Assembly: GCF_002994745.2 (NCBI RefSeq)
Contig: NC_037090.1
Location: 40,171,001-40,235,000 of the forward strand
Direction of reading: 5' to 3'
DNA: 64,000 nucleotides
Source of the DNA: Rosa chinensis
Taxonomy: Eukaryota > Streptophyta > Magnoliopsida > Rosales > Rosaceae
Shown: piece by piece, positions 37,842 through 48,651 of the stretch
Position numbering within the stretch: the first letter of the stretch is position 1
Layout of the letters: each line of letters opens with the position of its first letter
Notes under the pieces: model-generated
What the model was told of the DNA's origin: nothing
Seen by the model: only the letters and a program-made list of their open reading frames with translations
The model's database searches: none
Translations under genes and position numbers: made by a program

Positions 37842-38319
37842 AGAGGAATTGTAGGCTATTAGTTCAATGAATAATTGCCTATTTCTTAATATTGTGTGGG
37901 TAGTCCCACTATCATCTTAGCACTCAAGTTCTCCTCCATTCATTCCTACAAATAAATGGGAGGTATTTAGAAAATATAACTCATATTCTTTAGAGTATTT
38001 CTATTTGCGTAGAATGGTATTCTTTTCATTCTAATAATTTTTTTCTAGATGTATTGCTTTACATCTTTATAGTGCTATGTCGAACCATGTAAATATGTGT
38101 ATAGAAAATAAATTTGAATAAATTCAGTGCTTCAGAATAAAATTTGAAATTTATTAATAAGCCAACGATAATCAAATCAAGGTCTTGTTCAGAAATCTTA
38201 TTCATCAATCCATGATTGAAAATAAACTTTAAGACCAAACAATAGTCTAATTAAAAATGAGGCATTATGCCTTCACAACTGTCTTTGGAAAATAAAATGA
38301 ATAAAGCAGATCAGTCAAG

Positions 38320-39285
38320 ATTGAGAGCATCCATTGACTTAGCAAGTTCCTCTTTGCCATTGGAGTCTGCAACTGTAAGGTTGACGTCTAGGTCATGACC
38401 TCTTTCTTCCATATAGTGAGCCACTTGTTCTTTAGACTCTCTATACCTCTTGTAATTGGCTGCTACTCTGTTGTTTGCTTGGCAGTTCTTGTACCAATGC
38501 CCAATGAATCCACACCTATATCATGGTTCATTGTCAACTCTTTCCTTTGGCATCTTGTTTCCATGATCCCCATATCCCTTTCCACGTCGTGCATTGTTGC
38601 CACGTGGGTAGGGATCAGCACGTCTAAACCCCCTTACATTGGAGTTATTTCCACTTTTCATTTTTCCATAATTAGCCTCGGGAATTTTCTTTGTCCCAGT
38701 GGGCCTGGTATTGTTATTCAAGAGAATCTTATTTTGTCTCTTAGCCACTTGCAGTAGGCTTATCAACTCATTGAAGGTTGTGATTCTTTTGTTGTCATAA
38801 TCCAACTGATACTGGTTCGCTAGTATAAAAGCTGAATTAGGAAAGGTGGTAAGAGTCTTGTAGATCATATTATCTTCTGTGATTTCCCTTCCACAGAAAT
38901 TGAGACGTGCATTTAAGCGCAACATGTCCTTGTTGAAGTCATTGACCTTTTTATAGTCAAGCAAGCGGATTCCATTCCACTGAACAGCCAGTCCTGGGAG
39001 CAAAGTATCGTGAATGTTTCCAAAACGTCCTTTAAGGGCATCCCACAGTGCTTTGGGTGTCTTCAACTGAAGGTACTCCCAGTGTAGGCTAGGATCAATA
39101 TGTCGCCTCAGAAAAATTAAGGCATCTGCTTTCACCTTATTAGATAGTTCATCATCTTTGGGATCAGTAATGGTGGCAGTGTAGTCTTTTGCCACAAAGG
39201 TAGTTTCCGTATCGGAAACCCAACGATGGTACTCAAGTCCTTCTGAGTCCAAGATGTCAAACTCAGGTCGAGTTGGATCAGCCAT
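38320..39285 (-). pseudogene. Copia gag, stopped at the zinc knuckle
   Basis: An open frame of 254 codons from 39285 to 38524 encodes a UBN2/DUF4219-type gag (F-D-I-L-D-S-E-G-L-E-Y-H-R-W, L-R-L-N-A-R-L-N-F-C-G, T-F-P-N-S). The stop TGA at 38523-38521 falls exactly where the first Cys of the zinc knuckle is expected; the frame then continues as Y-R-C-G-F-I-G-H-W-Y-K-N-C, leaving C-x4-H-x4-C. A single base change (Cys TGY to TGA) explains it. The frame stays readable to about 38320. Confidence 0.85.
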
Positions 39286-39706
39286 CTACATAAAACAAGA
39301 GAGAAGATATAAATTACGCAGTCATAAAGACATCCACGTAAATTATTTTCCAAAAATATGAATTAGATTTCAAGACCAAGATTCGTAATGGTCACACATT
39401 TTTTTTCGATGCTATGTGAAAATACTTTATCACAGTAAGTGTGTGTATAATGCGCATGAATTTTCATTATCATGGCCAAACGGTATTGATATGTTGCATT
39501 AAAAATAATCATAGCACATTTAAATATAGCATATAAAAATAAACTACATGGCATGCTCAAATTTCACAAATATACGACAAATTATACTACACATAATAAT
39601 AGCAATAATATAGCATGCGTAAAATAAAATATAAACCATACGTAGACATGATTTATATAAGCGTAAATAAAATAAAAACATGCTCAAAATTTCATAAATA
39701 ATATAT

Positions 39707-39744
<38 letters not shown>

Positions 39745-40792
39745 CTCAAAAATCAAATATATAATCACGGCTTAAAGATAATTATATAAAGCATAAATGA
39801 CAAAGCATGCGTAAAATAATTAATATAATCTAACTAAGCATGCTCGAAAAATTTATAATAAAAGCATAAACAAAAAAATATATAGCATGCTCAAGAAAAT
39901 AAATAATGAGAATTTACCATAGTATGAAATTAAATAAAGTAAAGAGAACATACTTGGTTTCGAAAAATAAAACAATCCTAGCACACGCGCGTGTTGATGC
40001 AGGCGTGTGTAGCGATGTTTTTGAGCTTCAGAAAATTGGACCGCTTCCTCTTTTTTCTAGCAGTGGGCCACAGGCCTTGTTGTTTTTTTTTTTTCTTTTT
40101 TTTTTCTTGGCCTGCAGTGTTTTTTCTTTTTTTCTTTTTCTGTGAGCCTCAGGGCCTGTTCTTTTTTTTTTTTTTCTGAGCCTGTTCTTTTATGGGCCTG
40201 TTCTTTTTTTCTTTGGGCTGGTCCTTTTCTTCGGGCCGGATCACCCCTTTTGTCAGTTTTTTTTTTTTTTTTTTTCTTCTTCTTCTCGTCATCTCCTTCT
40301 GGTTTTCTGGTTTCTCTTTTTTTATTTTATTTCGGCAGGGCTGCTGCGTCGGGGCGTTGCAGCAGGGGCTGGGCTGTGCTGCTCCGGCGCGGTGTACAGA
40401 GGATCGATCTAGAACGGCAGCCGGGCGCTGGTGGGCAGCTTCAGACGCGGGGTGGGCTGCCGGGAGGATGAGGCCGTCTGTGATGGGGTTGCTGCTGCAA
40501 GGATCGCAGTGGCTGGAGGCTGAAGACTGCAGCGGTGGGGGCTGGAGGCTGTAGCGCGGCCTGGAGGGCTGGGATCGAGTGGAGGCGCTGCTTGCTGGGT
40601 TGAGCTGGAGGCCCGTGTGGGCTGTCCGGGACGAAGGACAAGGCTGGTTTGGATACGATCTGGCCGGTTGTGGGTTTCGCGGCGGAGAGGGAAATTTTTT
40701 ATTTTTTTATTTTTTAGGTTGCCGGCACAAAAGAAGAAAAGGTTTTTTTTTTTTTCAAAACTAGGGTTTTTTCTTTGGCTATTGGCTCTGAG
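39286..40792 (-). other. Copia untranslated leader
   Basis: About 1.5 kb between primer site and gag start. The gag-proximal part (39400-39905) is AT-rich with about seven spaced copies of a GCATGCTC/GCATGCG motif and a (TA)n tract at about 39710-39737. The LTR-proximal part (40010-40800) has several T runs of 9-18 (A runs in the element RNA) and a GC-rich block at 40335-40690. No conserved ORF. Confidence 0.7.
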
Positions 40793-40805
40793 CGTGCTGA
40801 TAACG
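40793..40805 (-). promoter_or_regulatory. Copia primer-binding site (non-TGG)
   Basis: Directly next to the 5' LTR the minus strand reads CGTTATCAGCACG. It does not begin with TGG, so it is not the usual complement of a tRNA 3' CCA end. The same 13 bases follow the LTR of the second Copia at 59191-59203, which supports a conserved function. Confidence 0.7.
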
Positions 40806-40998
40806 TGTAAAAGTAAAATAGGAAATGGAATTGTCTACTCATTTCATTCATAACCCCTTTATATAGGGATAAGATTACAACGGAAATATCAATTACATTT
40901 ATGATACTAAATGCTAATTGAGCTGTGATTTGTAATTGCTTGATTCTCTCTTCATCTGTTTCTTTAACGAAGGCACATAATGTGCTTTTCCTTTAACA
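40806..40998 (-). repeat. Copia 5' LTR
   Basis: 193 bp, four transitions from the 3' LTR (for example TTTCATTCAT here against TTTCATTTAT). The TSD CTTTA follows at 40999. Confidence 0.93.
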
Positions 40999-41003
40999 CT
41001 TTA

Positions 41004-41876
41004 CTATTTATATGAATAGTAATTATCAGGGGTTAAAATTTAGCCCGGGGGGCTATTTTAGCCTCCCCACAGCTGGAGATGGCCTTGGAGTCTCGTGTTT
41101 TTCAAAATCTGTATTTGCTTCGTTTGTTTTTGGTGCTAAATATAACCGGTAGTTGAAGAATGTACTTAGTAGTGATTCCTATATTTCGTGCTCCATTGCA
41201 GGAGGTGTTTTCTTATCTTTCGTGGTCCATGTCGATTCGCCGTAAGTTATGAATTAAATTGGACCTCCACTTATGTATATATATAAAAAACAGTAAAAAA
41301 AAAATAAAAGAAGGGAGCCAAATGGAAATGGTCCAGAGCACAATGCGTCTTGCTACATGTTTGACATGCATGAAGGTCGAGAACAAGACAGCTGTCTTGG
41401 TTGCAAACTGCCCCAGAGAGACCCTTCTAGTGGTACTAGTGGTAGTGGTACAATTCAGCCAAACCAACGTTATTACAAAAATGCAAAACCTTCTTCTCTC
41501 TTCTTGGCTACCTTGTAATTCTAGGCGGGGCCCCCTGTATCAAATGCATGTGATGCCGATTACAGAGAGAGTGAGTCAGTGAGAGATCTGGGAGAGTGAT
41601 TTTGGCCGTTACCGTAACTGCAATTTTACACGGTGAAGTTACAACTTTACCCTTGGGTAGTCGTCACGCTTTCGAATTGGAAACGCAGAAAATGGCATTT
41701 ACGTGATAACCCCCAATCAAATGAGGCCAAACCCGTCATCAGAATTAATCCAAATAAACCACGTGTTTCTTTTGACGCAGAGTCGCTCTCCTTCAAAACC
41801 CGACCCGCCCGCCCGCTCGTCTCTCTCTGTGTCTTCTTCAGTCTTCAGTGAGTGAAGAAGAAGAAGAAGAAGAAGC
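41004..41876 (+). promoter_or_regulatory. Upstream region and 5' UTR of the TMEM214-like gene
   Basis: The proximal part (about 41815-41876) is CT-rich followed by a (GAA)n run just before the ATG, typical of a plant 5' UTR. Farther up (41035-41085) is a possible Harbinger terminus. No clear TATA box is seen at the expected distance; the promoter may be TATA-less. The Copia ends at 40998, so its LTR is 0.88 kb upstream of the start codon. Confidence 0.45.
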
Positions 41877-44800
41877 ATGGACGAGAATTCAGCACTGATC
41901 GAATCGATTCTGAGAGAGGAAGACGAGGCGGAGGCAGACAAATATGTAAAGAAGATGAGCAGCACTGCGCCAGTCCAAAACGGCGACGCTTACACCTGGC
42001 AAACTGTTTCTTATCACAAGCGAAACCGACGACTTTCTCAGCCAATTCCGCCTGATTCTGTCGGCGATCCCTCCAACGGCGACGTCTTCCGCTCGATCGA
42101 GCTGCATTCCGAGGACCGCCGGAGGAGAATTCGACAGGCTCAAACGGATTCCCTTCCCGCTGTCCGATCCGAGCCGCATTCCGACGACGATAGCGATGCC
42201 GAGGTCGCCGCTGCCGCGGAAAATGGCGAGCCGAAGAAGGCCAAAGTGAAGAAGCCGAAGAAGCCGAAGCTGACTGTGGCCGAGGCGGCTTCCAAGATCG
42301 ACGCGGCTCATCTCGGTGCTTTTCTCGCCGAGATAACGGTGAGATTGCTAATATAATCGCTTGCTGCTTTTGTTTGTTTGCTTTGCTTTGTGAAATTTGG
42401 GATTCTATTTCGTTCCAAGGCTTTAATGGAAAATGAAGATGATTTTGTTTCTGATTCATGAATCAATAGGAGGTGTATCAATCCCAACAAGACATACTGC
42501 TCTTGCGTCTGGCTGATTATTTCGGTCGAGAATTTGCGTCCGTCACTGCCGCTCAGTTTCCCTGGTTGAAGATATTCAAGGAATCCACTGTCTCAAAGAT
42601 GGTTGACGTGAGTGTTTTTCCTTGCTCATATATATGTGTGCGATTACACTTGGCAATTTTTGTGCTGGGAAAAGGAAAACATAAAAGGCTCTGTAGGATC
42701 AAAATTTTGGAGAATTGAACAACTGAATAGGGGGAGCCTTTGATCGTATTTGTTTATCTGTTTATCCTGTGTGTTAAATGTTGTGCGAGTATTATTCAGC
42801 AACTTATCCTTTTTAAGTATTTGAATTGGGTAATTATGTTGCACAGGGTCTCCTAGTTTCTAATGATTATATTATTTGCCAAACCAGATCCCTCTTTCTC
42901 ATATATCTGAAAATGTTTATAAGACATCAGCTGACTGGATCGGCCAGCGCTCCACTGAAGCCCTTGGGTCCTTCGTGTTGTGGTCACTAGATTGCATTCT
43001 TGCTGACCTTGAAAGTCATCAGGGAGCAGCAAAGGGATCCAAAAAGGTGGTCCAGCAACCTTCAAAATGTCAGGTAACTTTTGGTTGTAGCATGTATCAG
43101 ATTATCATTTAAGGTCTCAGATGCTATTACTTATATTTATTTTTTAATATAAAAATCTCCAGTAGTGTTTTCCTGGTCAGTAATTGATCAGTAAAGACTT
43201 GGTTTATCACCCATGAAATCCAGATCCCGGGGTGGAAACAATTCAACTCGAACTTGTAATATTCTTTTCCATCCTAGGCTGTCTATACAGATTTCTGTGC
43301 CTGGTATGATATAACGGATTGAGTTTCTGGGAAATTGTAGAAGGTAGATAAACTACGTATTAAGGAACTGTTTGAGCCATTGATTTCATCATGATTGGGG
43401 GCACATTTTGGAAATTGCGTAGAATAAGACATAAATAATAAAAATAATATCCCTGCAAATGCTTCTGCACTGAATAGGAAATGGAGATGGAAAATTAATC
43501 CATCAAGTTGTGTTATAGAACTGCCATTCAAACCATGTCAGAAAGGGTTTATTATCTTGAAATTTGATTAGGAGAAGTGTCATCAGATGCAGCTCATGGA
43601 AGTTGAGCATCCGTTGAGATCTGAGAATAATCCATCAAGGCCTAGTTTGATTCATTCTCATTAGCTAAGTAAAACAGATGTTAAGGTGAGAGTGAGACTA
43701 TCAGGGAATTTTTTTTTTTTTTTTGTTTTCTTTATTTCCCTTTCCTTTCTAGATTTCACCAGTTGAAAGTTAAGAGTCTTCAGAGCAGCTTTTGAAATAT
43801 GAATGACATGCAATATATGTATTGAGTTCAAGGCTACTGATTGACTCAGTGTTTTTTGGTGGTTTGTTCATATAAGCCTTCCTGCTACTTGTATGTGATT
43901 CCAATCTTTTCTTACTTTCCCCTGCCCTCTCTCTTGCCTCCACTAATTAGTGTGTGTTTGTGTGTTTTTTTTTTTAATTTAATTTAATTTTTATCATTGA
44001 AGATGAAATTTTATATGTTTGATATAGTTCTTGCTTTCCTGTTTATCTTTTTAATGTCAACTCACTTTTCACTATGGAAATTATGAGGTCTGAAATTGGA
44101 ATTTCTAGTTTAAATACCAATAGTAGACAAAAAGGACTTTCAAATAAGATTGAAAAGGTACGACTGTACCTTTATGCTTTTGTTTTTCATTTAAACCTGG
44201 TAAACTTCTATGTGCTATAACAGTTGAGATTATCTACTCTTTAACTCATTCAGTTATTACTTTAAAACTTGGAACTGCAGGTTGCTATATTCGCGGTTTT
44301 AGCAATGGTGTTGCAAAAAAAACCTGATGTATTGTTTAGTCTGTTTCCTGTGATGAGGGAAAGTTCGAAATATCAAGGCCAAGATAAGCTTCCGCTCATA
44401 GTGTGGTTGATTACGCAGGTAATGCTTTTCTGATTTTAACTAATGTTTCTAATTCCCCACCCCCACCCCACCCCCCCTCCCCTTATATATGAAATTTTTA
44501 ACAATTATGGTTTATATAGGCCTCTCAAGGAGATCTGGTTGTTGGGTTGTACACATGGGTACATCTTCTCCTGCCAATATTGAGTAGCAAGTCAGGTTGT
44601 AATCCACAGTCTAGAGACTTGATTTTGCAGTCAGTGGAAAGGTAGGAGCAGAACACCCACTTAAATTGGAATAGCTTCTATTGTTTCATCTTGCACGCAT
44701 ATATGTTTGGCTTAGTTGTCATGGAGACCTATGTTCTCTTTATTTATTTATTTATTTCTTCTACAATAATTGGTTTTCTTTCTCTACCAGAATTTTATCA

Positions 44801-46457
44801 TCTCCGAAAGCTCGGCCTATTCTATTAAATGGTGCTGTTAGGAAAGGGGAGCACATAGTGCCACCATCAGCCCTTGATCTCTTGATGAGAGTTTCTTTTC
44901 CTTCACCTTCAGCGCGAGTTAAGGTGTGCATCTTTCAGGATCATTTGCAGAGATTTCCTTATCATGCAAGTCAAACATAACCTCTCCTCTCTCTCTTTCC
45001 CAACCTAATATCTTATATGTGAAACATTTTCCTTTGCTAAGGCAACTGAGAGATTTGAAGCTGTCTATCCAACCTTGAAAGAGATTGCCCTTGCTGGATC
45101 CCCAGGAAGCAAAACAGTGAGGCAGGTTGCACAGAAGTCACTGAATTATTCAGTTAAAGCTGTTAAAGAAGGTATTACCAATAGCAAAGAAACTATTTTA
45201 AATTTATTAGAATGATACAAGTAAAAATAGTTCTGTTCATGGAACTTGTTGTATGGACTTTGCAGGCATCCCCGATCTCTCTAAGGAGGCAACCGCTATA
45301 TTTATCTGGTGTTTGACACAAAGTCCCGAATGTTACAAGCAATGGGTATGCATGTTGATTTGCTTGTTTGTTTTTATTTTAGCTTTGGGTTATTATCACA
45401 AATGGTACCTGAACTATACCTCAATCTTATCGATGGTACCTGAACTTCAATTTTGATCCTACAACCAGTACCCGAACTTTTCGATTTCATTTTAAATGGT
45501 ACCTAGAGCCACCTCCGGTCACTATTCCGACTAAAAACGGCATGCAAGGCAATCATAGTAATGATTTTTGATGATTTCAAGGGTTGCAATCATATATAGT
45601 GATGATTTTTGGTAATAGACTTGCCTTGAACTTGTTTTTTTTTTTTTTTTTTTTTTTAGATTTGGTTTTTTTGGCCGGAATAGTGACCGAAGTTGGCCTT
45701 AGGTACCATTTAAAATGAAATCGAAAAGTTCGGGACAAGTATAATAACCCTTTAGCTTTTGTTTTTTGTTTTTTTAATCTTCTTTCCATTGTACTTGTTC
45801 ACTTGTTTTTTTATTTTTGGTAAATGTTCACATGTTCATTGAAAGTATACTACTATATTTAAATCTCATGTGCTCAATTCTATGATATATAAAACAGGAC
45901 ATGCTTTATCTGGACAATCTTGATGCAAGTGTTATTGTGCTGAAAAAGTTATCTGACGAGTGGAAGGATCTCTCCGTTAAACATGCCTCTCTTGACCCCT
46001 TGAGGGAAACCTTGAAGAGTTTCAGGGAGAAGGTAATCATATACTCCACGTATTTTCTTTTTGCAGAGTGTGTAGGTTATGAAATTTCAAGTGGAATCAT
46101 GAATCTGAATTACTCTAGACTCTAGAGTAGCCTTTAACTATTAACTGTAATACTATAAAACTTATTAGAAAGAATTACTAACAAATTACTTTCTTCGTGT
46201 AGAATGAAAAAGCATTGGCAAAAGGAGATGATTTGGTGCGCCATTCGTTGTTGAAGGATGCAGATAAATATTGCAAGCTGATTTTAGGACAGTCATCTCA
46301 AGGCCGTGGATGCATGAAAAGCATGGTTCTGGTGTCTGTTGCCCTTGCTATGGTTGCTGCTATCATGTCCCAAAATATACAACCCGAAGAGCTCAAGAAA
46401 CTTGCAGCCATGTTTAACTTCCCCCTGACTCTAAATGGAGGAATTCAGCAGCACTGA
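41877..46457 (+). CDS. DUF2359 / TMEM214-like membrane protein, ten exons
   Basis: Exons: 41877-42338, 42470-42607, 42888-43073, 44281-44418, 44520-44641, 44791-44923, 45042-45171, 45266-45345, 45898-46032, 46203-46457. All introns are GT-AG and the phases agree, giving 1779 nt and 592 aa. The N-terminus has W-Q-T-V-S-Y-H-K-R-N-R-R, a Lys-rich stretch (K-K-A-K-V-K-K-P-K-K-P-K) and E-A-A-S-K-I-D. The body has D-Y-F-G-R-E-F, A-Q-F-P-W-L-K, G-A-V-R-K-G-E-H and A-R-V-K-A-T-E-R-F-E. A hydrophobic segment near the C-terminus (M-V-L-V-S-V-A-L-A-M-V-A-A-I-M) should be a membrane anchor. This matches plant homologues of TMEM214 (DUF2359), an ER-associated protein; the plant role is poorly defined. Intron 3 is 1.2 kb; intron 8 carries a MITE. 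No disabling change seen. Confidence 0.93.
45387..45750. mobile_element. MULE-type MITE in intron 8
   Basis: 364 bp with inverted ends: GGGTTATTAT at the left and ATAATAACCC at the right. Inner blocks also pair (CGAACTTTTCGATTTCATTT with its complement at about 45716-45735, then AATGGTACCTA and GGTCACTATTCCG). A perfect 9-bp TSD TTTAGCTTT (45378-45386 and 45751-45759). A long poly(T) lies at about 45637-45657. It is removed with the intron, so probably neutral. Confidence 0.88.
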
Positions 46458-46982
46458 CAGCATACACTCTCAACGGCATAGCTTGGTTAAGAAAGAGGGA
46501 TCAATAACAGTATAGGCAGAGGATGAGTTCTTAATATCCCGTCTTCGTGTTGGTCCCAGTGTAACTAGAACTAGAAGAAGCAGCAGCAGCAACCCAGCTC
46601 TGGGATGCTATTTTACAGGGTGTTGATGTATCTTATTTCCAGTATCAATCTGTTGTTCAGTTACTTTTTCTTTGAATTGAGGACTTTTGTGGCTTGTGTT
46701 TCTGGTCTTGTGGATGAGTTTGTGTCAGTGTAATAGTCCCTGTGGGTTTGAGGTATGGTCAGTTCACCAGGGGATCCTCCCAACGGCGTTCTCGTTCGCC
46801 GGCAAAAATCTGCTCATGCAAAATCAAAAAGAGATAGAAATGAATGATGCAATAAGTGGCTCTGGAGTTTTCTTTATTATTATATTCATTATTATTCTAG
46901 TTTGAGAATTAACCAGACTATTTTTACTGTAGCGAGCAATAAAACCACATATCTCCAAATGGCGACATGAATAGCCAATGTT
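46458..46982 (+). other. 3' UTR and flank of the TMEM214-like gene
   Basis: No further ORF. AATAAA at 46938-46943 (GCAATAAAACC) and a GT/T-rich stretch at about 46870-46910 could serve polyadenylation. Confidence 0.45.
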
Positions 46983-47125
46983 TACGACGTATTTGACGTT
47001 TCACTTTATAAATTTTGGTTCCTCAAAGTTCACAAAATATCATAATAACCTCAACTGAAGATTAGTACTTGGCGCCGTTAGCTCTGTTATGTAAGTTGCC
47101 AACTAGCAATTTTTGAAGGGTATTT

Positions 47126-47557
47126 TTGTCATTTTATATCTTAATCCTCACTAATCCCAGCCATGTCTCCACTTCGTCGATTAATACCACCAGCAAGCTC
47201 TCTCCTCCTCTTCCTCCACCACTACTAGACATAGAAGACGACGATGAGAAAGAAGCATTCAAGTACAATGAACCGAAAAAGAAGTTAGAGCTGCCCAAAG
47301 TCGAGTTCTGCCAAGAGGATAAGATTTTTGTGGGGAATTTACCCAACTGGGTCAAAAATAACAAGGTCTCCGAGTTTTTCCGGCAATCCCATCTTCTCAT
47401 CTTCTTCCTCCTCAAACCCATCAACGCCTCGCCTTCAATCCCAGCCAATTTGAGTCCAAGTCTCCAATGCCGAACCACCGCCGCCATAGCACTCAACACC
47501 CCTAATTCTGCTTTGCCACCCATGTCAAGAAGTAGCAATAGGTCATGGTCAGCCTAG
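47126..47557 (+). pseudogene. PPR4-like (RRM + PPR) gene fragment
   Basis: Reads L-P-P-P-L-L-D-I-E-D-D-D-E then K-V-E-F-C-Q-E-D-K-I-F-V-G-N-L-P-N-W-V-K and V-S-E-F-F-R-Q. The I-F-V-G-N-L is the RNP2 strand of an RRM domain, and this context resembles the start of plant PPR4, an organelle pentatricopeptide-repeat protein with an N-terminal RRM. After F-F-R-Q the homology ends and unrelated Pro/Ser-rich sequence follows; RNP1 and all PPR repeats are absent. It lies within the MULE ends, so capture is the simplest origin. Confidence 0.6.
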
Positions 47558-47790
47558 TTTGCAAAGCCACCTAGAAGGAACTACCTCTGGTTGTTTTCTG
47601 GAATAAATCAAGACAACGGTGAAGAATGTCCATGGACAACGTTGATCGGTTGTTCGAGTGCTTCAAGTGCAGCATCACACCTCCACGTAAGAGCTCTAAC
47701 TCATATTCTTCAAATTCGTAGAATTAGGGATTTGAAATTTGAAGACTTGGATTGGGAATTTCATACTAATGATAAAGATTTATTACTAAG

Positions 47791-47910
47791 TTTTTTTTTT
47801 TAAAAAAAAACCCTCAACGCACCGCACCCTTACATATATAAGTGAGAATCGAACCCATGACCTTTACAATGTTGGAATTATAACTTATCAACAGGTCACA
47901 ACTCATCGAC
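47791..47910 (-). mobile_element. SINE inside the Pack-MULE
   Basis: A 120-bp insert flanked by a perfect 15-bp TSD AGATTTATTACTAAG (47776-47790 and 47911-47925). On the minus strand it begins with a tRNA-like region containing a good B box (GGGTTCGATTC) and ends in T then A runs. The A box is degenerate. Confidence 0.85.
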
Positions 47911-48475
47911 AGATTTATTACTAAGCTTATTATCTGCGTAATTGGGTTCATTGCTGATTTGGGTTTGGCTTTGATTCTTGGTTTTTTCAAAATGTTACAA
48001 TCTTTTCTTGTGTTTCAGAATCTGCTCTGAGAGAGAGAAAGAGTATCAAAAGAAAATTGAGTCAGAGGAGTAAGGCCCAAGAAGTCGCTTCTCTACTGTC
48101 GCCGGAGCAAATAAAGAAAATTGCATCAGACTTGCAACTTTTTGCAGAAAAAGTATATACACTTATTTTGTTTTATTTCATGGTTTAATAGTTTTTCAAT
48201 TTCAGATAGTAATTGAGGTTTCTGTAGTTGAAATTAAAACGAATTGTGAACCCTAGGTCACCAAAACGACCAAGGTTTAGAGAAAACGTGGATATAGAAA
48301 AAAAAAAAAAGTAATGAAGACATCGCATGACAAAAATATCCTTAAAAATATGCCAGCTGGCAGACTCTGTAACGGAGCTAGGTACTAATTTTCAATCAAG
48401 GTCAGAGCCTCAAGTAGCATTCTGATATTTTTTGAACTTGAGTACCAAAATATATAAGATGAGAAATGTGAGGTA

Positions 48476-48651
48476 TCGTGTGGATTATTTTTTCTTATTA
48501 TTCTTCTCTTTGCTCAGAGAGAGAGAGAGGCAAATGCATTTCTAATCATCATTGAAAATTGTATTTCCAATCATTGAAATCTAAATAAGGTTTTCCATTT
48601 CGTCTGTGGGAGAAGGGTGCTTCCTTTTCAGGTTTCGTAGCAGGGTAGATG
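48476..48651. other. Short flank with GA repeat
   Basis: Contains a (GA)n run at about 48518-48530; nothing else recognised. Confidence 0.4.

Larger units (their letters stand above)
33840..40998 (-). mobile_element. Copia LTR retrotransposon, complete but dead
   Basis: 7159 bp flanked by a perfect TSD CTTTA (33835-33839 and 40999-41003). Two 193-bp LTRs (TGTTAAAGG ... TTTTACA on the minus strand) differ at four positions, all transitions. Minus-strand order is LTR, primer site, long leader, gag, protease remnant, integrase, RT, RNase H, polypurine tract (AAGGGGGAG next to 34032), LTR: the Copia order. Stops, frameshifts and loss of the RT active site make it non-autonomous. Confidence 0.95.
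46983..48475. mobile_element. Pack-MULE carrying PPR4-like and other exon pieces
   Basis: The left about 130 bp (…TTTGG, AAAATATCA, TTAGTAC, CCGTTA, GGGTATTTTTGTCAT) and the reverse complement of the right about 130 bp (48345-48475) share the same ordered blocks: long, diverged TIRs of the MULE type. The edges are approximate and I could not find a matching 9-bp TSD, so the element is old or its ends are misplaced by a few bases. Inside are a PPR4-like 5' coding segment (47163-47390), a second coding-like exon after a TTTCAG acceptor (48020-48152) and a SINE (47791-47910). Confidence 0.7.

Noticed and set aside
40081..40560. Long open frames rich in Phe or Arg/Gly in the Copia leader
   Set aside because: They come from T runs and GC-rich sequence; no motif and no conservation between overlapping frames.
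41889..42459. Minus-strand open frames opposite exon 1 of the TMEM214-like gene
   Set aside because: Antisense shadows of a GC-rich coding exon.
47791..47910. Second tRNA-like gene (minus)
   Set aside because: Good B box, but flanked by a 15-bp TSD with a homopolymer tail and no acceptor stem.
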